Assembly: GCA_903893815.1 (NCBI GenBank)
Contig: CAITNS010000041.1
Span: 1-64,000, forward strand
DNA from: an uncultured Bacteroidota bacterium
GTDB taxonomy: Bacteria > Bacteroidota > Bacteroidia > B-17B0 > Aurantibacillaceae
Reading direction: 5' to 3'
DNA length: 64,000 nucleotides
Position numbers and translations under genes: made by a program. The notes beneath the pieces are model-generated. The model worked only from the letters and a program-made list of their open reading frames with translations. It was not told where the DNA came from and did not search any database. This document shows, one piece after another, positions 1-8,585 of the stretch (within the stretch, counting starts at the first letter, position 1; every line of letters begins with the position of its first letter).

Positions 1-842
1 ACATCCGAAATTGTATGGTGCGGACTTCTAAATGGTCGCTTAGTTACCAAGCCCATTGTTTTTGAAGTTCTGCCTGCTACACTATGAATTTTTGTTGTTT
101 CTAAGGCTTCATCTAAGGTTAGTGGCGGCAAAATAGAAGGCATGCGTTTACTTAGCATCGTTTTACCAGCGCCCGGCGGACCAATTAAAATAACGTTATG
201 TCCGCCAGAGGCGGCTATTTCCAGAGCACGCTTAATGTTTTCTTGGCCTTTTACATCGTTGAAATCAAATTCAAAATCATCTAAGCGGGTTAAAAATTCT
301 TGTTCAATATCAATGGTGGTTTTTTCTAAAGTAGCAGTTTCATTAAAAAAATCAATCACTTGTTTGATGTTTGATACGCCATAAACATCCATGCCATCCA
401 CTACAGCGGCTTCTTTGGCATTTTCTTCTGGTAGTATCAATCCTTTAAATCCTTCTTGCTTGGCTTTAATAGCAATAGGCAATGTTCCTTTTATGGGACG
501 TAATTCGCCATCCAATGATAGCTCTCCCATAATAATATAATTAGAAACATCTTCTGATTTAATTTGTTCAGAAGCCGCTAAAATACCCACAGCAATAGTT
601 AAATCGTAAGCAGAGCCTTCTTTACGAATATCGGCTGGCGCTAGATTGATTGTAATTTGCTTACCTGGTATTTTTAAATTGTTATTATTTAAAGCGGCAT
701 GAATGCGATGATGACTTTCTTTAACGGCATTATCAGGCAAGCCCACCATAAAAAAATTGATTCCTTGTGAAATATTAACCTCTACTGTAACCGTGGTGGC
801 ACTAATACCGTGCACGGCGCTTCCAAACGTTTTAACTAGCAT
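1..842 (-). CDS. yifB: YifB/ComM family Mg-chelatase-like AAA+ ATPase, 5' part only
   Basis: The reverse strand from an ATG at 842 reads without a stop to the left edge (about 280 codons), so the C-terminus is outside the window. The N-terminal part has the ChlI-like domain: a start MLVKTFGSAVHGI, then FMVGLPDNAVKESHHRI, LAPADIRKEGSAYDLTIAVG and GELSLDGELRPIKG. This is followed by the linker and the Walker A motif GPPGAGKTM, and shortly after by the family's RPFRSPHHT motif. Family knowledge: ComM is a hexameric helicase that promotes branch migration during natural transformation, but YifB is widespread in bacteria not known to be competent. It is divergent from the GT-C-like gene at 1004. 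Confidence 0.93.
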   Translation of the reverse strand, partial: MLVKTFGSAVHGISATTVTVEVNISQGINFFMVGLPDNAVKESHHRIHAALNNNNLKIPGKQITINLAPADIRKEGSAYDLTIAVGILAASEQIKSEDVSNYIIMGELSLDGELRPIKGTLPIAIKAKQEGFKGLILPEENAKEAAVVDGMDVYGVSNIKQVIDFFNETATLEKTTIDIEQEFLTRLDDFEFDFNDVKGQENIKRALEIAASGGHNVILIGPPGAGKTMLSKRMPSILPPLTLDEALETTKIHSVAGRTSKTMGLVTKRPFRSPHHTISD

Positions 843-984
843 ACGACAAAATAATTTCTGCAAAATAACAACAAAAGAAAGCACGCCTTTGCTATAATTT
901 GTAGCATCTTTGAAATTGGCAGTATTTAAAGGGTCTTCAGAGGAACAAATTAATAAAAGACTATCGAATTTGAATTAGATTCAA

Positions 985-992
985 TATATTTG
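985..992 (+). promoter_or_regulatory. -7 promoter element TATATTTG
   Basis: TATATTTG matches the Bacteroidota -7 consensus TAnnTTTG exactly and ends 11 bases before the ATG at 1004, implying a very short leader. A TTTG at 969-972 is closer than the usual -33 spacing, so the upstream box is not convincing. Confidence 0.45.
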
Positions 993-1003
993 AATGATAA
1001 ATT

Positions 1004-2479
1004 ATGCCGATACCAAATCCTTCAAACAAAAAAATTCCTTTACAACTTAGTTTAGTGTTACTATCTGGTTTAGGAATAGTATGGTACATTATTTATAAAG
1101 CTTCCCATACTTCTTTTACACATGACGAGAGTTATACATACACACACTATGTGCATCAAGGGTTTATGGACATCGTCTCTTATAAAACACCCTATACCAA
1201 TAATCATATTTTAAACACAGTATTGATGAAATACTGTGAATTGCTTTTTGGCAGTTCTGAATTAAGCTTGCGGTTACCAAATATTTTAGCTTTTATTCTT
1301 TACAGTATTTTTATCATTCTACTTTTATACAAGTATATTCCTAAATTGATGTTTCCTTTTTATTTGTTAATGGTGCTAAACCCTCATTTGCTTGATTTTT
1401 TTGCTTTAGCACGTGGTTATGGTTTGTCTTTTGCATTTTTACTAATGAGTTTGTATTATTTGAGTTTGTATTTCACCTCTAAACAAAACAAGCACTTGAT
1501 ACTCTTTAACGTTGGAGCCTTTTTAGCCGTGATGAGTAATTTTTCGTTACTTAATTATTACGTAGCTGCTTTAATTGTATATAATATTGTAAGTTATGTT
1601 GTTTTAAAAATAGACTCTACAAGTAATAACTATCATTTTTATAAGCAAAACAAAATCAATATTGTTTCAGTGATATTATCTGGAATGGTATTATATGAGC
1701 CACTACGCCGAATATCCAAAATGAGTTTGCTTGATTTTGGAGGTAAGAATGGATTTTTGGAAGACACAGTTGGTACAGCCATTTATAGTTTTTTTTACGA
1801 AATGTATGTTACTCCTTTTTGGGAAACCATATTTAAAGTTTTTATAGTATCCGTTGTTGTGCTAACACTCATAATCATTTTAAAGGCTATTGTTCAAAGA
1901 AATATTACCTTATTTAAAGCACATATTAGTCTAGTACTTATAAATCTAATTCTAATAGCTATTGTTGCGATAACTATTGCGCAGCATTTGATTTTAGGGA
2001 ATGACTATTACATCCATCGCTTTGCACTCTTCTTTTACCCCATATTTATTCTAAATTTTATTTTCCTTTTAAATTATTTTTTTCAATTATCTAAAACAAC
2101 CTGCGTTTCTATTTCCTATTTATGTGCCAGTTTAGCGCTTTTTAATATCTATATAAATCACAATACTGCTTTTTATAAAGACTGGAAAATAGATAGTGAC
2201 GTTAAAAGTATTGTGCAAAATTTGATTTTAGAGCATCAAAAATATCCCAACAAAAACATACAATTAGGGATCAATTGGCTTTTTGAACCAGGTGTTAATT
2301 TTTACCGTTATACCTGGGATTTGAAATGGTTAAACCCGGCTCACAGAAGGGGAATTAGTAAATATGACGACTATTTTTATATTTTAAATACTGACAAAGA
2401 ATATATGGATTTGTCTAATAAGCCACTCGTTTATAAGAACGAGCAGATAGGTGCTGTTTTGCTAAAAAACCCTAATTAA
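1004..2479 (+). CDS. GT-C fold (PMT/ArnT-like) membrane glycosyltransferase, putative
   Basis: A 491-residue polytopic membrane protein with about ten or more hydrophobic segments. After the first membrane helix comes the loop motif FTHDESYTYTHYV, with D41-E42 in the position of the acidic pair that GT-C glycosyltransferases (PMT, ArnT, family 39) use to bind a metal or lipid-phosphate sugar. A second region, SSELSLRLPNILAF, resembles the amphipathic loop common in this superfamily. The C-terminal 90 residues are probably a small periplasmic domain. Such enzymes move sugars from polyprenyl-phosphate carriers to proteins or lipids in the periplasm. Substrate and acceptor are unknown. The assignment rests on topology and the DE loop only. 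Confidence 0.6.
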   Translation: MPIPNPSNKKIPLQLSLVLLSGLGIVWYIIYKASHTSFTHDESYTYTHYVHQGFMDIVSYKTPYTNNHILNTVLMKYCELLFGSSELSLRLPNILAFILYSIFIILLLYKYIPKLMFPFYLLMVLNPHLLDFFALARGYGLSFAFLLMSLYYLSLYFTSKQNKHLILFNVGAFLAVMSNFSLLNYYVAALIVYNIVSYVVLKIDSTSNNYHFYKQNKINIVSVILSGMVLYEPLRRISKMSLLDFGGKNGFLEDTVGTAIYSFFYEMYVTPFWETIFKVFIVSVVVLTLIIILKAIVQRNITLFKAHISLVLINLILIAIVAITIAQHLILGNDYYIHRFALFFYPIFILNFIFLLNYFFQLSKTTCVSISYLCASLALFNIYINHNTAFYKDWKIDSDVKSIVQNLILEHQKYPNKNIQLGINWLFEPGVNFYRYTWDLKWLNPAHRRGISKYDDYFYILNTDKEYMDLSNKPLVYKNEQIGAVLLKNPN

Positions 2480-2550
2480 ATAAAAAATTTAAAAGGAGAT
2501 TGTTTTAAATATGATAAATTGTATATTTATAACTCTAAAAAAACACGACC

Positions 2551-2994
2551 ATGATTAAAAAATTACTAATAGCAGTTACCTTACTACTAACAACCGCTCA
2601 AATAAAAGCTCAAAATGAAGAGCCACGTGAATTAACTTGTTACAATAAATGGTCACAAAAATTTGATGAGCGCGGAGCAGAAGAGGTGGAAGACGGTGTT
2701 TATACTGATGTTATTATCACTTCTCGTATTGGTTCAAAAGCTAACTGCTGGAGTGGAAAGGCAGAAGTTCGCAACCGAAAATTAGTAAAATGTTGGATTA
2801 TTAAAGAGGATAACTCCGAGGAAGAAGTGACTCGTACTTGGAAAAACAATTCAAACAAAGAAGTAAGTATTATTAATGGCGTAAGTTCATCTATGATTAC
2901 AGTTCATAACGAATTAATTAATGTATTATGGCCTAAAAAAATAAAAGCTAAAAAGGCTGCTGCTAAAAAAGCACCAGAACCAACGGATGATTAA
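2551..2994 (+). CDS. Small secreted protein with lysine-rich tail, function unknown
   Basis: 147 residues. The start MIKKLLIAVTLLLTTAQIKAQ is read here as a Sec signal peptide with cleavage after KA. The mature part is polar, with two Trp-containing segments (YNKWSQKF, NCWSGKAEV) and a possible beta-rich fold. It ends in an alternating Lys/Ala tract (KKIKAKKAAAKKAPEP), which may bind nucleic acid or polyanionic surface polymers. It is a single gene between the GT-C-like gene and a terminator. I do not recognise the family. Confidence 0.6.
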   Translation: MIKKLLIAVTLLLTTAQIKAQNEEPRELTCYNKWSQKFDERGAEEVEDGVYTDVIITSRIGSKANCWSGKAEVRNRKLVKCWIIKEDNSEEEVTRTWKNNSNKEVSIINGVSSSMITVHNELINVLWPKKIKAKKAAAKKAPEPTDD

Positions 2995-3013
2995 TGATGA
3001 TTTAATAAACAAG

Positions 3014-3044
3014 AAAGGAGCAAATTAATTTGCTCCTTTTTTTA
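3014..3044. terminator. Bidirectional intrinsic terminator
   Basis: The perfect palindrome AAAGGAGCAAATT/AATTTGCTCCTTT is followed by a T run on both strands. It lies between two convergent genes, ending the secreted-protein gene (stop 2994) and the acyltransferase gene (stop 3042). Confidence 0.85.
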
Positions 3045-4283
3045 TGATTCTTCCTTAAATGGATTCCTTGGAATCCATTCTGTTGGTTGTAAAAATTGCA
3101 TAAATGGTTTTAAAATTAATTTAGAAACCGTGTTTTGTGGTTTAATGTAACATAATAACTCATGAGCTCTGGCGCCAACGGTAGTTTTAATTTCAGAAGC
3201 TGTTCTTCCTAAATTAATTTTTGTTTTTTGCATTAAAATGGCTTGTTCAATAAAACTATATAATATAGTTTGATACAATTCATACTCTTTGTTGTGCGCA
3301 TAATCAAAGCCAATGTAGTGTGCTTCTACCTCATTCTCTAAACAAAAACCACAAGCAAACGACACCATTTGATCGTCTAAAAACCATGCATCCACATAAA
3401 ATGAATTGGTATCTGCTTTTATAACATCTTCAAAATAACCTGGCGACAAATGCACTAATTTAAATTTGGCCTGATTAAATACTTGCGTATATAAATCATG
3501 CATGGTGTTTTTGTATAAGGAAACTTCTTGCGCTGATAATCTTTTTTTAGTTAACGAAGCGCTAGCGCTTAAAATATGCTTAGCTCTGTTTCTATATTTT
3601 TTTGAAAAGGTAGCTAAATAATCCGTGAGATTTGATAAGCCTTTAGGCAAATCAATAATCATATTTGGCTCTACATTAAAGTGAACAAATTTAGTGCAAT
3701 ACCAACAATCTTTATTTCCAAATCCTTCGGCATAAAAATCTTTTACCAAAATGGCAGAAATTTTTCCTCGTAATTTTTCTGCTCTCGAAATGCAATCAAT
3801 AACACCTTCTACAATTTTGAAAGTGGTTTTTTTACTATTAACATCCAAATAAAAACCATGCTCACCGCTAATAAAATTGTTTCCACATGTCACCAAACGC
3901 ATGATGGTTTCGTTTTCATTATGCTCAATATATCTTTGGAAAACAGAAGCACGTTTACTTTTTAATTCTGAGATTTGCTTTTCAATCAATTCGCCAAATA
4001 AAGAAGCGGAAAAATCATTGATCTGAAAATAAACAACCCCAATAGGATCTTTTCTATTGTAAACAATAACATATCTAAATCTAAAATGTTCTTTTTTTTC
4101 TTTATGTAAAACTTTTAGGTAGGAATATGATAAAAACACATTCTTGTTGTTTACTGCTTTTGTCCAATCATCTGCAGGAGCCAAATTGATATCTTCAAAA
4201 CAGGTAAATGTGTAACTGCTAAATAGCTTTCTATTTGGTTTTAATATATTCTTCCCTAATATCTTATCACAGAGTACAAACAT
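3042..4283 (-). CDS. GNAT/FemAB-like (BioF2-type) acyltransferase, putative
   Basis: About 413 residues. An upstream TTG at 4286 is possible, but the ATG at 4283 overlaps the cysC stop by one base (TGATG), typical of coupled translation, so I take the ATG. The C-terminal half, from about residue 225, looks like the peptidoglycan-bridge/BioF2-like GNAT fold: NRAKHIL, then VDAWFLDDQMVSFACGF, EAHYIGFDYAHNKEYELYQ and INLGRTASEIKTTVGA. These proteins transfer acyl or aminoacyl groups. The pairing with APS kinase suggests action on a sulfated or sulfur-containing polymer or lipid, but this is only inference from context. Confidence 0.55.
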   Translation of the reverse strand: MFVLCDKILGKNILKPNRKLFSSYTFTCFEDINLAPADDWTKAVNNKNVFLSYSYLKVLHKEKKEHFRFRYVIVYNRKDPIGVVYFQINDFSASLFGELIEKQISELKSKRASVFQRYIEHNENETIMRLVTCGNNFISGEHGFYLDVNSKKTTFKIVEGVIDCISRAEKLRGKISAILVKDFYAEGFGNKDCWYCTKFVHFNVEPNMIIDLPKGLSNLTDYLATFSKKYRNRAKHILSASASLTKKRLSAQEVSLYKNTMHDLYTQVFNQAKFKLVHLSPGYFEDVIKADTNSFYVDAWFLDDQMVSFACGFCLENEVEAHYIGFDYAHNKEYELYQTILYSFIEQAILMQKTKINLGRTASEIKTTVGARAHELLCYIKPQNTVSKLILKPFMQFLQPTEWIPRNPFKEES

Positions 4284-4885
4284 CAAATTGCTAATAATTG
4301 AAAAATGTCGTCGAATAAATAAGTAACACTTTCACCGATAGAAAGTTCAGACGTATCAATGCTATAAATAGCATTAGTAGGCATTTCAAAAGGATTAGAA
4401 ACTCCTGTAAATTCCTTTATCTCACCTGTTCTTGCTTTGGCATAGTGCCCTTTTACATCACGTTTTTCGCAAACATCTAAAGGTGTTGCAATATGATATA
4501 ATATAAAATGTTGCTCTCCAATAATCTTTTCTGCTAACCTTCTTAGTTCATTAGTAGGAGTAATTAAACTACAAATCACTACCACACCACAACTTGCTAA
4601 TTGCTTGGCTAACTCAGCTGTACGACGAATATTCTCAGTTCTATCTTCCATACTAAAACCCAGTCCTTTATTCATACCTTGCCTTAAAACATCGCCATCA
4701 AGTACCTTGGTTAAAATCCCTTCGTCATGTAATCGTCTTTCTAACTCGTAAGCTAAAGTTGTTTTACCTGAACCTGAATAGCCTGTCATCCAAATTACCA
4801 AGCCTTTATGAGACAATAAGTTTTCTTTATCTGAACTAGTTACAAGCTCTTCCTGATTCGGAAATATATTATTTGATTGGCTCAA
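4283..4885 (-). CDS. cysC: Adenylylsulfate kinase (APS kinase)
   Basis: 200 residues; phosphorylates adenosine 5'-phosphosulfate to PAPS. Walker A is GYSGSGKTT (residues 35-43). It is followed by the APS-site features DGDVLRQGMNKGLGF and DRTENIRR, then FTGVSNPFEMP, which corresponds to the lid (FTGIDSPYE in other enzymes). No ATG fits upstream of the P-loop: the reading frame opens with TTG at 4885, and the first internal ATG lies at residue 33, inside the P-loop strand. It is the first gene of a two-gene operon with the acyltransferase, whose ATG overlaps its stop. No ATP sulfurylase (cysN/D) or APS reductase is present here, so the PAPS probably feeds a sulfotransferase or is used with distant genes. 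cysQ (50805) would recycle PAP. Confidence 0.92.
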   Translation of the reverse strand: MSQSNNIFPNQEELVTSSDKENLLSHKGLVIWMTGYSGSGKTTLAYELERRLHDEGILTKVLDGDVLRQGMNKGLGFSMEDRTENIRRTAELAKQLASCGVVVICSLITPTNELRRLAEKIIGEQHFILYHIATPLDVCEKRDVKGHYAKARTGEIKEFTGVSNPFEMPTNAIYSIDTSELSIGESVTYLFDDIFQLLAI

Positions 4886-4925
4886 AATAGAAGAAATTAG
4901 AATTTAAAAATACAATTAATTATCT

Positions 4926-4933
4926 TATTTTTG
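4926..4933 (+). promoter_or_regulatory. -7 promoter element TATTTTTG for deoC
   Basis: An exact TAnnTTTG match 31 bases upstream of the deoC ATG, in the divergent spacer with cysC. No convincing -33 TTG box was found. Confidence 0.45.
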
Positions 4934-4964
4934 ATGATAATATAGCCTTTTAATTAATATTAAC

Positions 4965-5867
4965 ATGACATACGATTTTAGACAAAGCCCTGTGGTTGAC
5001 CAAGTAGGAATTGAGGAACGAGTGGCTCGTTTTAATACACGCAGTATTAAAAAAGGAAGTAAGGTGCAAGCTTTGAAACTAGCACTAAACATGATTGATT
5101 TAACTACGTTAGAAGGAAAAGATACAGAAGGAAAAGTAACACAAATGTGTTACAAGGCTATGCATCCACACTTAGCTCTACCTGATTTACCTTCTACGGC
5201 AGCAGTTTGTGTTTACCCAACCATGGTCAAAGTTGCTAAAGAGGCTTTAAAGGGTAGCAAAGTAAAAGTGGCATCTGTGTCTACGGCTTTTCCTAGTGGT
5301 AACTCCACCATGCAAATTAAATTATTGGATACAAAGTTAGCTTTGGATAACGGTGCCGATGAAATTGATATGGTAATTAGTCGTGGTGAATTTTTGAAAG
5401 GCAATTACAATTTTGTTTTTGATGAGATTGCTGCTATTAAAGATTTAACGCACAAATATAATGCACGCTTAAAAGTTATTTTTGAAACAGGCGAAATTTC
5501 CACCTTAGATAACGTACGACGCGCTAGTGATATTGCCATTTATGCAGGAGCAGATTTCATTAAAACATCCACTGGTAAAATTGGTGTGGCAGCAACTATG
5601 CCTGTTACCTTAGTGATGTTGGATGCTATTAAAGATTATTATTTTAAAACAGGAATTCAAGTTGGTATGAAACCAGCCGGTGGAATTAGTACAGCTAAAG
5701 GCGCATTACAATATTTAGTAATGTTACACGAAACCTTAGGCAACGCTTGGTTAGATAATAAATGGTTCCGCTTTGGCGCAAGCTCTTTAGCGAACGATTT
5801 AATTTTACAATTAGAAAAAGAAGCAAAAGGGGTTTACTTTAGTAAAGATTATATTTCAGTAGACTAA
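4965..5867 (+). CDS. deoC: Deoxyribose-phosphate aldolase
   Basis: 300 residues. Cleaves 2-deoxyribose 5-phosphate to glyceraldehyde 3-phosphate and acetaldehyde, in deoxynucleoside catabolism. The Schiff-base lysine is K200 in DFIKTSTGK. The second conserved lysine is K236 in GMKPAGGI, and the aspartate of the proton relay is D135 in EIDMVIS. The N-terminal 40 residues are longer than in the E. coli enzyme, as is usual for the longer DeoC subfamily. The next two genes encode ALDH-like proteins, a natural sink for the acetaldehyde released, so I infer one catabolic operon. Confidence 0.95.
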   Translation: MTYDFRQSPVVDQVGIEERVARFNTRSIKKGSKVQALKLALNMIDLTTLEGKDTEGKVTQMCYKAMHPHLALPDLPSTAAVCVYPTMVKVAKEALKGSKVKVASVSTAFPSGNSTMQIKLLDTKLALDNGADEIDMVISRGEFLKGNYNFVFDEIAAIKDLTHKYNARLKVIFETGEISTLDNVRRASDIAIYAGADFIKTSTGKIGVAATMPVTLVMLDAIKDYYFKTGIQVGMKPAGGISTAKGALQYLVMLHETLGNAWLDNKWFRFGASSLANDLILQLEKEAKGVYFSKDYISVD

Positions 5868-5956
5868 TATTTATGTCCCGCTGATTGCGCAAATAAACGC
5901 AGATTTTAATTCTGCGGAAATTAGCGATATCTGCGGGAAAAGAAACACAAAACACA
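5868..5956. repeat. Intergenic repeat of the CTGCGGGA family
   Basis: The spacer contains CGCAGATTTTAATTCTGCGG (an imperfect inverted repeat) and GATATCTGCGGGA. A close relative, GAGATCTGCGGGA, occurs at 50783-50795. It appears to be a dispersed intergenic repeat rather than a regulatory site of this operon. Confidence 0.5.
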
Positions 5957-7426
5957 ATGGCAAAAAAAGAACCTAAAAAATTAGAATACTTTACCGATTG
6001 GAAATATGCTCCATCACCTGAAGCAACCGATCATATTCGTTTACAAAAACAGTATGATTTATTTATCAATGGTAAATTTGTAAAACCAAATTCTGGAAAA
6101 TATTTCGATACCATTAACCCTGCGACCGAAGAAAAAATCTCAAGCATTGCAGAAGCAAATGATAAAGATGTTGATAGTGCTGTAAAGGCTGCTCGTGGGG
6201 CTTACGATAAAACGTGGAGCAAAATGCCAGCAAAAGAACGCGCTAAATACATTTACCGTATTGCACGTTTAATACAAGAACGTGCCCGTGAACTATCAGT
6301 GATTGAAACGTTAGATGGCGGAAAGTCAATTCGTGAAAGCCGTGATATAGATGTGCCTTTAGCAGCTAATCATTTTTTTTATTATGCAGGTTGGGCTGAT
6401 AAATTAGAATATGCATTTCCAAATCGCCATCCAAAATCTTTGGGGGTTGCAGGCCAAGTGATTCCTTGGAATTTCCCATTATTAATGGCGGCATGGAAAA
6501 TTGCTCCGGCTTTAGCAACTGGTAATACCGTAGTTTTAAAACCCGCCGAAACTACCTCTTTAACTGCCTTGAAATTAGCGGAGATAATTCAAGAAAGTGG
6601 TTTACCTGATGGAGTAGTAAACATAATTACTGGACACGGACCAGTTGGTGCATCGATGGTAAATCATAAAGACATTAATAAGATTGCTTTTACTGGCAGC
6701 ACTAATGTTGGTAAATGGATTCAGAAAGCGGTTGCTGGGACAGATAAAAAATTAACTTTGGAATTAGGTGGAAAAGCGGCCAACATTATTTTTGAAGATG
6801 CGCCTATTAACCAAGCTGTAGAAGGAATTATCAATGGTATTTTCTTTAACCAGGGTCACGTATGCTGCGCAGGCTCTCGTTTATTTGTGCAAGAAAGTGT
6901 TGCCGAAGAAGTGATTCGTAAATTAAAAGATAGATTAGAAACGTTAATTGTTGGTGACCCATTGGATAAGAACACAGACATCGGTGCGATTAATTCGAAA
7001 ATGCAATTGAATAAAATTAATGAGTATTTAAAAATTGGCGTGAATGATGGAGCTGAGATGTATCAAAGTTCTTGTACGATTCCAAAAAAAGGATTCTTTG
7101 TTCGCCCTACTTTATTTTTAAATACATCACAATCACACCGTATTTCTCAGGAAGAAATTTTTGGACCAGTATTAGCGATTCAAACATTCCGCACTATTGA
7201 AGAAGTGATTGAAAAAGCAAACAACATTCCTTACGGTTTAAGTGCTGGCGTTTGGACAGATAAAGGCTCTCGTATTTTTAATTTAACTTCTAAATTACGC
7301 GCTGGTGTAGTTTGGGCAAACACATACAACAAGTTTGATCCAACGTCTCCTTTTGGTGGTTATAAAGAAAGTGGATTTGGAAGAGAAGGTGGATTACATG
7401 GTTTAATGCCTTATCTAAAGTTTTAA
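5957..7426 (+). CDS. Aldehyde dehydrogenase, catalytic (ALDH16 N-half-like)
   Basis: 489 residues, full-length ALDH domain. The NAD-binding part contains PWNFPLLMAAWKIAPAL, the glycine motif FTGSTNVGKWI and the general base E269 in LELGGK. The nucleophile is C303 in GHVCCAG, 34 residues after the glutamate as in typical ALDHs. The C-terminal oligomerisation region ends SPFGGYKESGFGREGG. It oxidises an aldehyde to an acid with NAD(P). Position after deoC suggests acetaldehyde or another product of deoxyribose breakdown. The N-terminus (LEYFTDWKYAPSPEA) resembles that of ALDH16 enzymes, in which this domain is fused to a second, dead ALDH domain; here that second part is the next gene. Confidence 0.93.
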   Translation: MAKKEPKKLEYFTDWKYAPSPEATDHIRLQKQYDLFINGKFVKPNSGKYFDTINPATEEKISSIAEANDKDVDSAVKAARGAYDKTWSKMPAKERAKYIYRIARLIQERARELSVIETLDGGKSIRESRDIDVPLAANHFFYYAGWADKLEYAFPNRHPKSLGVAGQVIPWNFPLLMAAWKIAPALATGNTVVLKPAETTSLTALKLAEIIQESGLPDGVVNIITGHGPVGASMVNHKDINKIAFTGSTNVGKWIQKAVAGTDKKLTLELGGKAANIIFEDAPINQAVEGIINGIFFNQGHVCCAGSRLFVQESVAEEVIRKLKDRLETLIVGDPLDKNTDIGAINSKMQLNKINEYLKIGVNDGAEMYQSSCTIPKKGFFVRPTLFLNTSQSHRISQEEIFGPVLAIQTFRTIEEVIEKANNIPYGLSAGVWTDKGSRIFNLTSKLRAGVVWANTYNKFDPTSPFGGYKESGFGREGGLHGLMPYLKF

Positions 7427-7496
7427 GAAATAAGTTGTTGGTTGTTGGATTGAAGTTATCAAACAACCAAAAACAAAACTCAAACAACAAATTATA

Positions 7497-8375
7497 ATGG
7501 AAAGAATAGAAGTTTTAAAAACATACAAAATATTTATTGGCGGACAATTTCCTCGTACTGAGAGTGGGCGCTATTATCCTTTAAAATTAAAAAACAACAT
7601 GACTGTAAACGTTAGTTTATCTTCTCGTAAAGATTTTAGAAACGCTGTCATTGCAGCGCGTGGTGCATTCAGCGGATGGAGTGCTCGTGCAGCATTTAAC
7701 CGCGGGCAAATTTTATACCGCATAGCAGAAATGTTAGAAGGTCGTAAAGAGCAGTTTTTAGAAGAGTTAAAACAGCTAGGTTACACGCCTGCTGCTGCTA
7801 AAAAAGAAGTAGAACAAAGTATTGACCGTTTAGTTTACTACGCTGGGTGGTGCGATAAATACCAACAATTATTTAGTTCAGTAAATCCTGTTGCTACGTC
7901 TCATTTTAATTTTTCGGTTCCTGAACCAATGGGCGTAGTTGCTATTTTAGCAGATGAATCATCTGCTTTATTAGGCTTAGTTTCTGTGATTGCTCCTGCT
8001 ATTGCTGGAGGAAATACATGTATTGTATTAGCATCCGAAAGTAAACCTACTTGCTCTATTACATTTGCTGAGGTTATTGCTACAAGTGATGTGCCAGGTG
8101 GCGTGGTAAATATTGTAACAGGCAATCGCAAAGAATTACATTCACATTTTTCATCTCATATGGATGTAAATGCCATCATCAATTGTAATTCGGAAAAAGA
8201 CTTTAATAAAACCATTGGTGAAAACGCTTCCTTAAATGTGAAACGTGTTTTTACGTGGAATAAAAATTGGAGCGACGAAAAAGAACAAGGCCCTTACTTT
8301 ATTACCGATTTACAAGAAATTAAAACAACTTGGCATCCAATTGAAAATATTGGTGTATCGGGAATTAAGTATTAA
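7497..8375 (+). CDS. Truncated ALDH-like protein lacking the catalytic domain (ALDH16 C-half-like)
   Basis: 292 residues. It starts KIFIGGQFPRTESGRYYPL and keeps the coenzyme-binding half of the ALDH fold (AAFNRGQILYRIAEMLEGRK, EPMGVVAILADESS, SVIAPAIAGGNTCIVLASE, GGVVNIVTG). It ends after about 285 residues with no catalytic cysteine, no ELGGK motif and no C-terminal half. The reading frame ends cleanly, and I see no continuation downstream, so it is not a recent frameshift. In ALDH16 proteins a similar noncatalytic domain follows the active one on a single chain and has an assembly role. I infer that this gene encodes the partner subunit of the preceding dehydrogenase, 70 bases upstream. 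Confidence 0.8.
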   Translation: MERIEVLKTYKIFIGGQFPRTESGRYYPLKLKNNMTVNVSLSSRKDFRNAVIAARGAFSGWSARAAFNRGQILYRIAEMLEGRKEQFLEELKQLGYTPAAAKKEVEQSIDRLVYYAGWCDKYQQLFSSVNPVATSHFNFSVPEPMGVVAILADESSALLGLVSVIAPAIAGGNTCIVLASESKPTCSITFAEVIATSDVPGGVVNIVTGNRKELHSHFSSHMDVNAIINCNSEKDFNKTIGENASLNVKRVFTWNKNWSDEKEQGPYFITDLQEIKTTWHPIENIGVSGIKY

Positions 8376-8585
8376 TTAATGTTTTCTAGCGGTTTTTGTA
8401 ACTGTCGAAATAAATAACTTCAATTTTTCTACAAATTATTTTTTCAACATTAAAAATTTAGTGACGTTCAAGGCCTTATATCATTGGCTATTTGGAGAGT
8501 TTCCATATCTTTCAGTTTATCAGATTTTAATCTTAAAACAGATTTTGTTTCTAATTCTTTTCATTTATTTTTACTTAAACGTATT

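Noticed and set aside
7497-8375. Frameshifted full-length ALDH
   Set aside because: No downstream ALDH C-terminal sequence is present in any frame between 8376 and 8585; the short form looks genuine.
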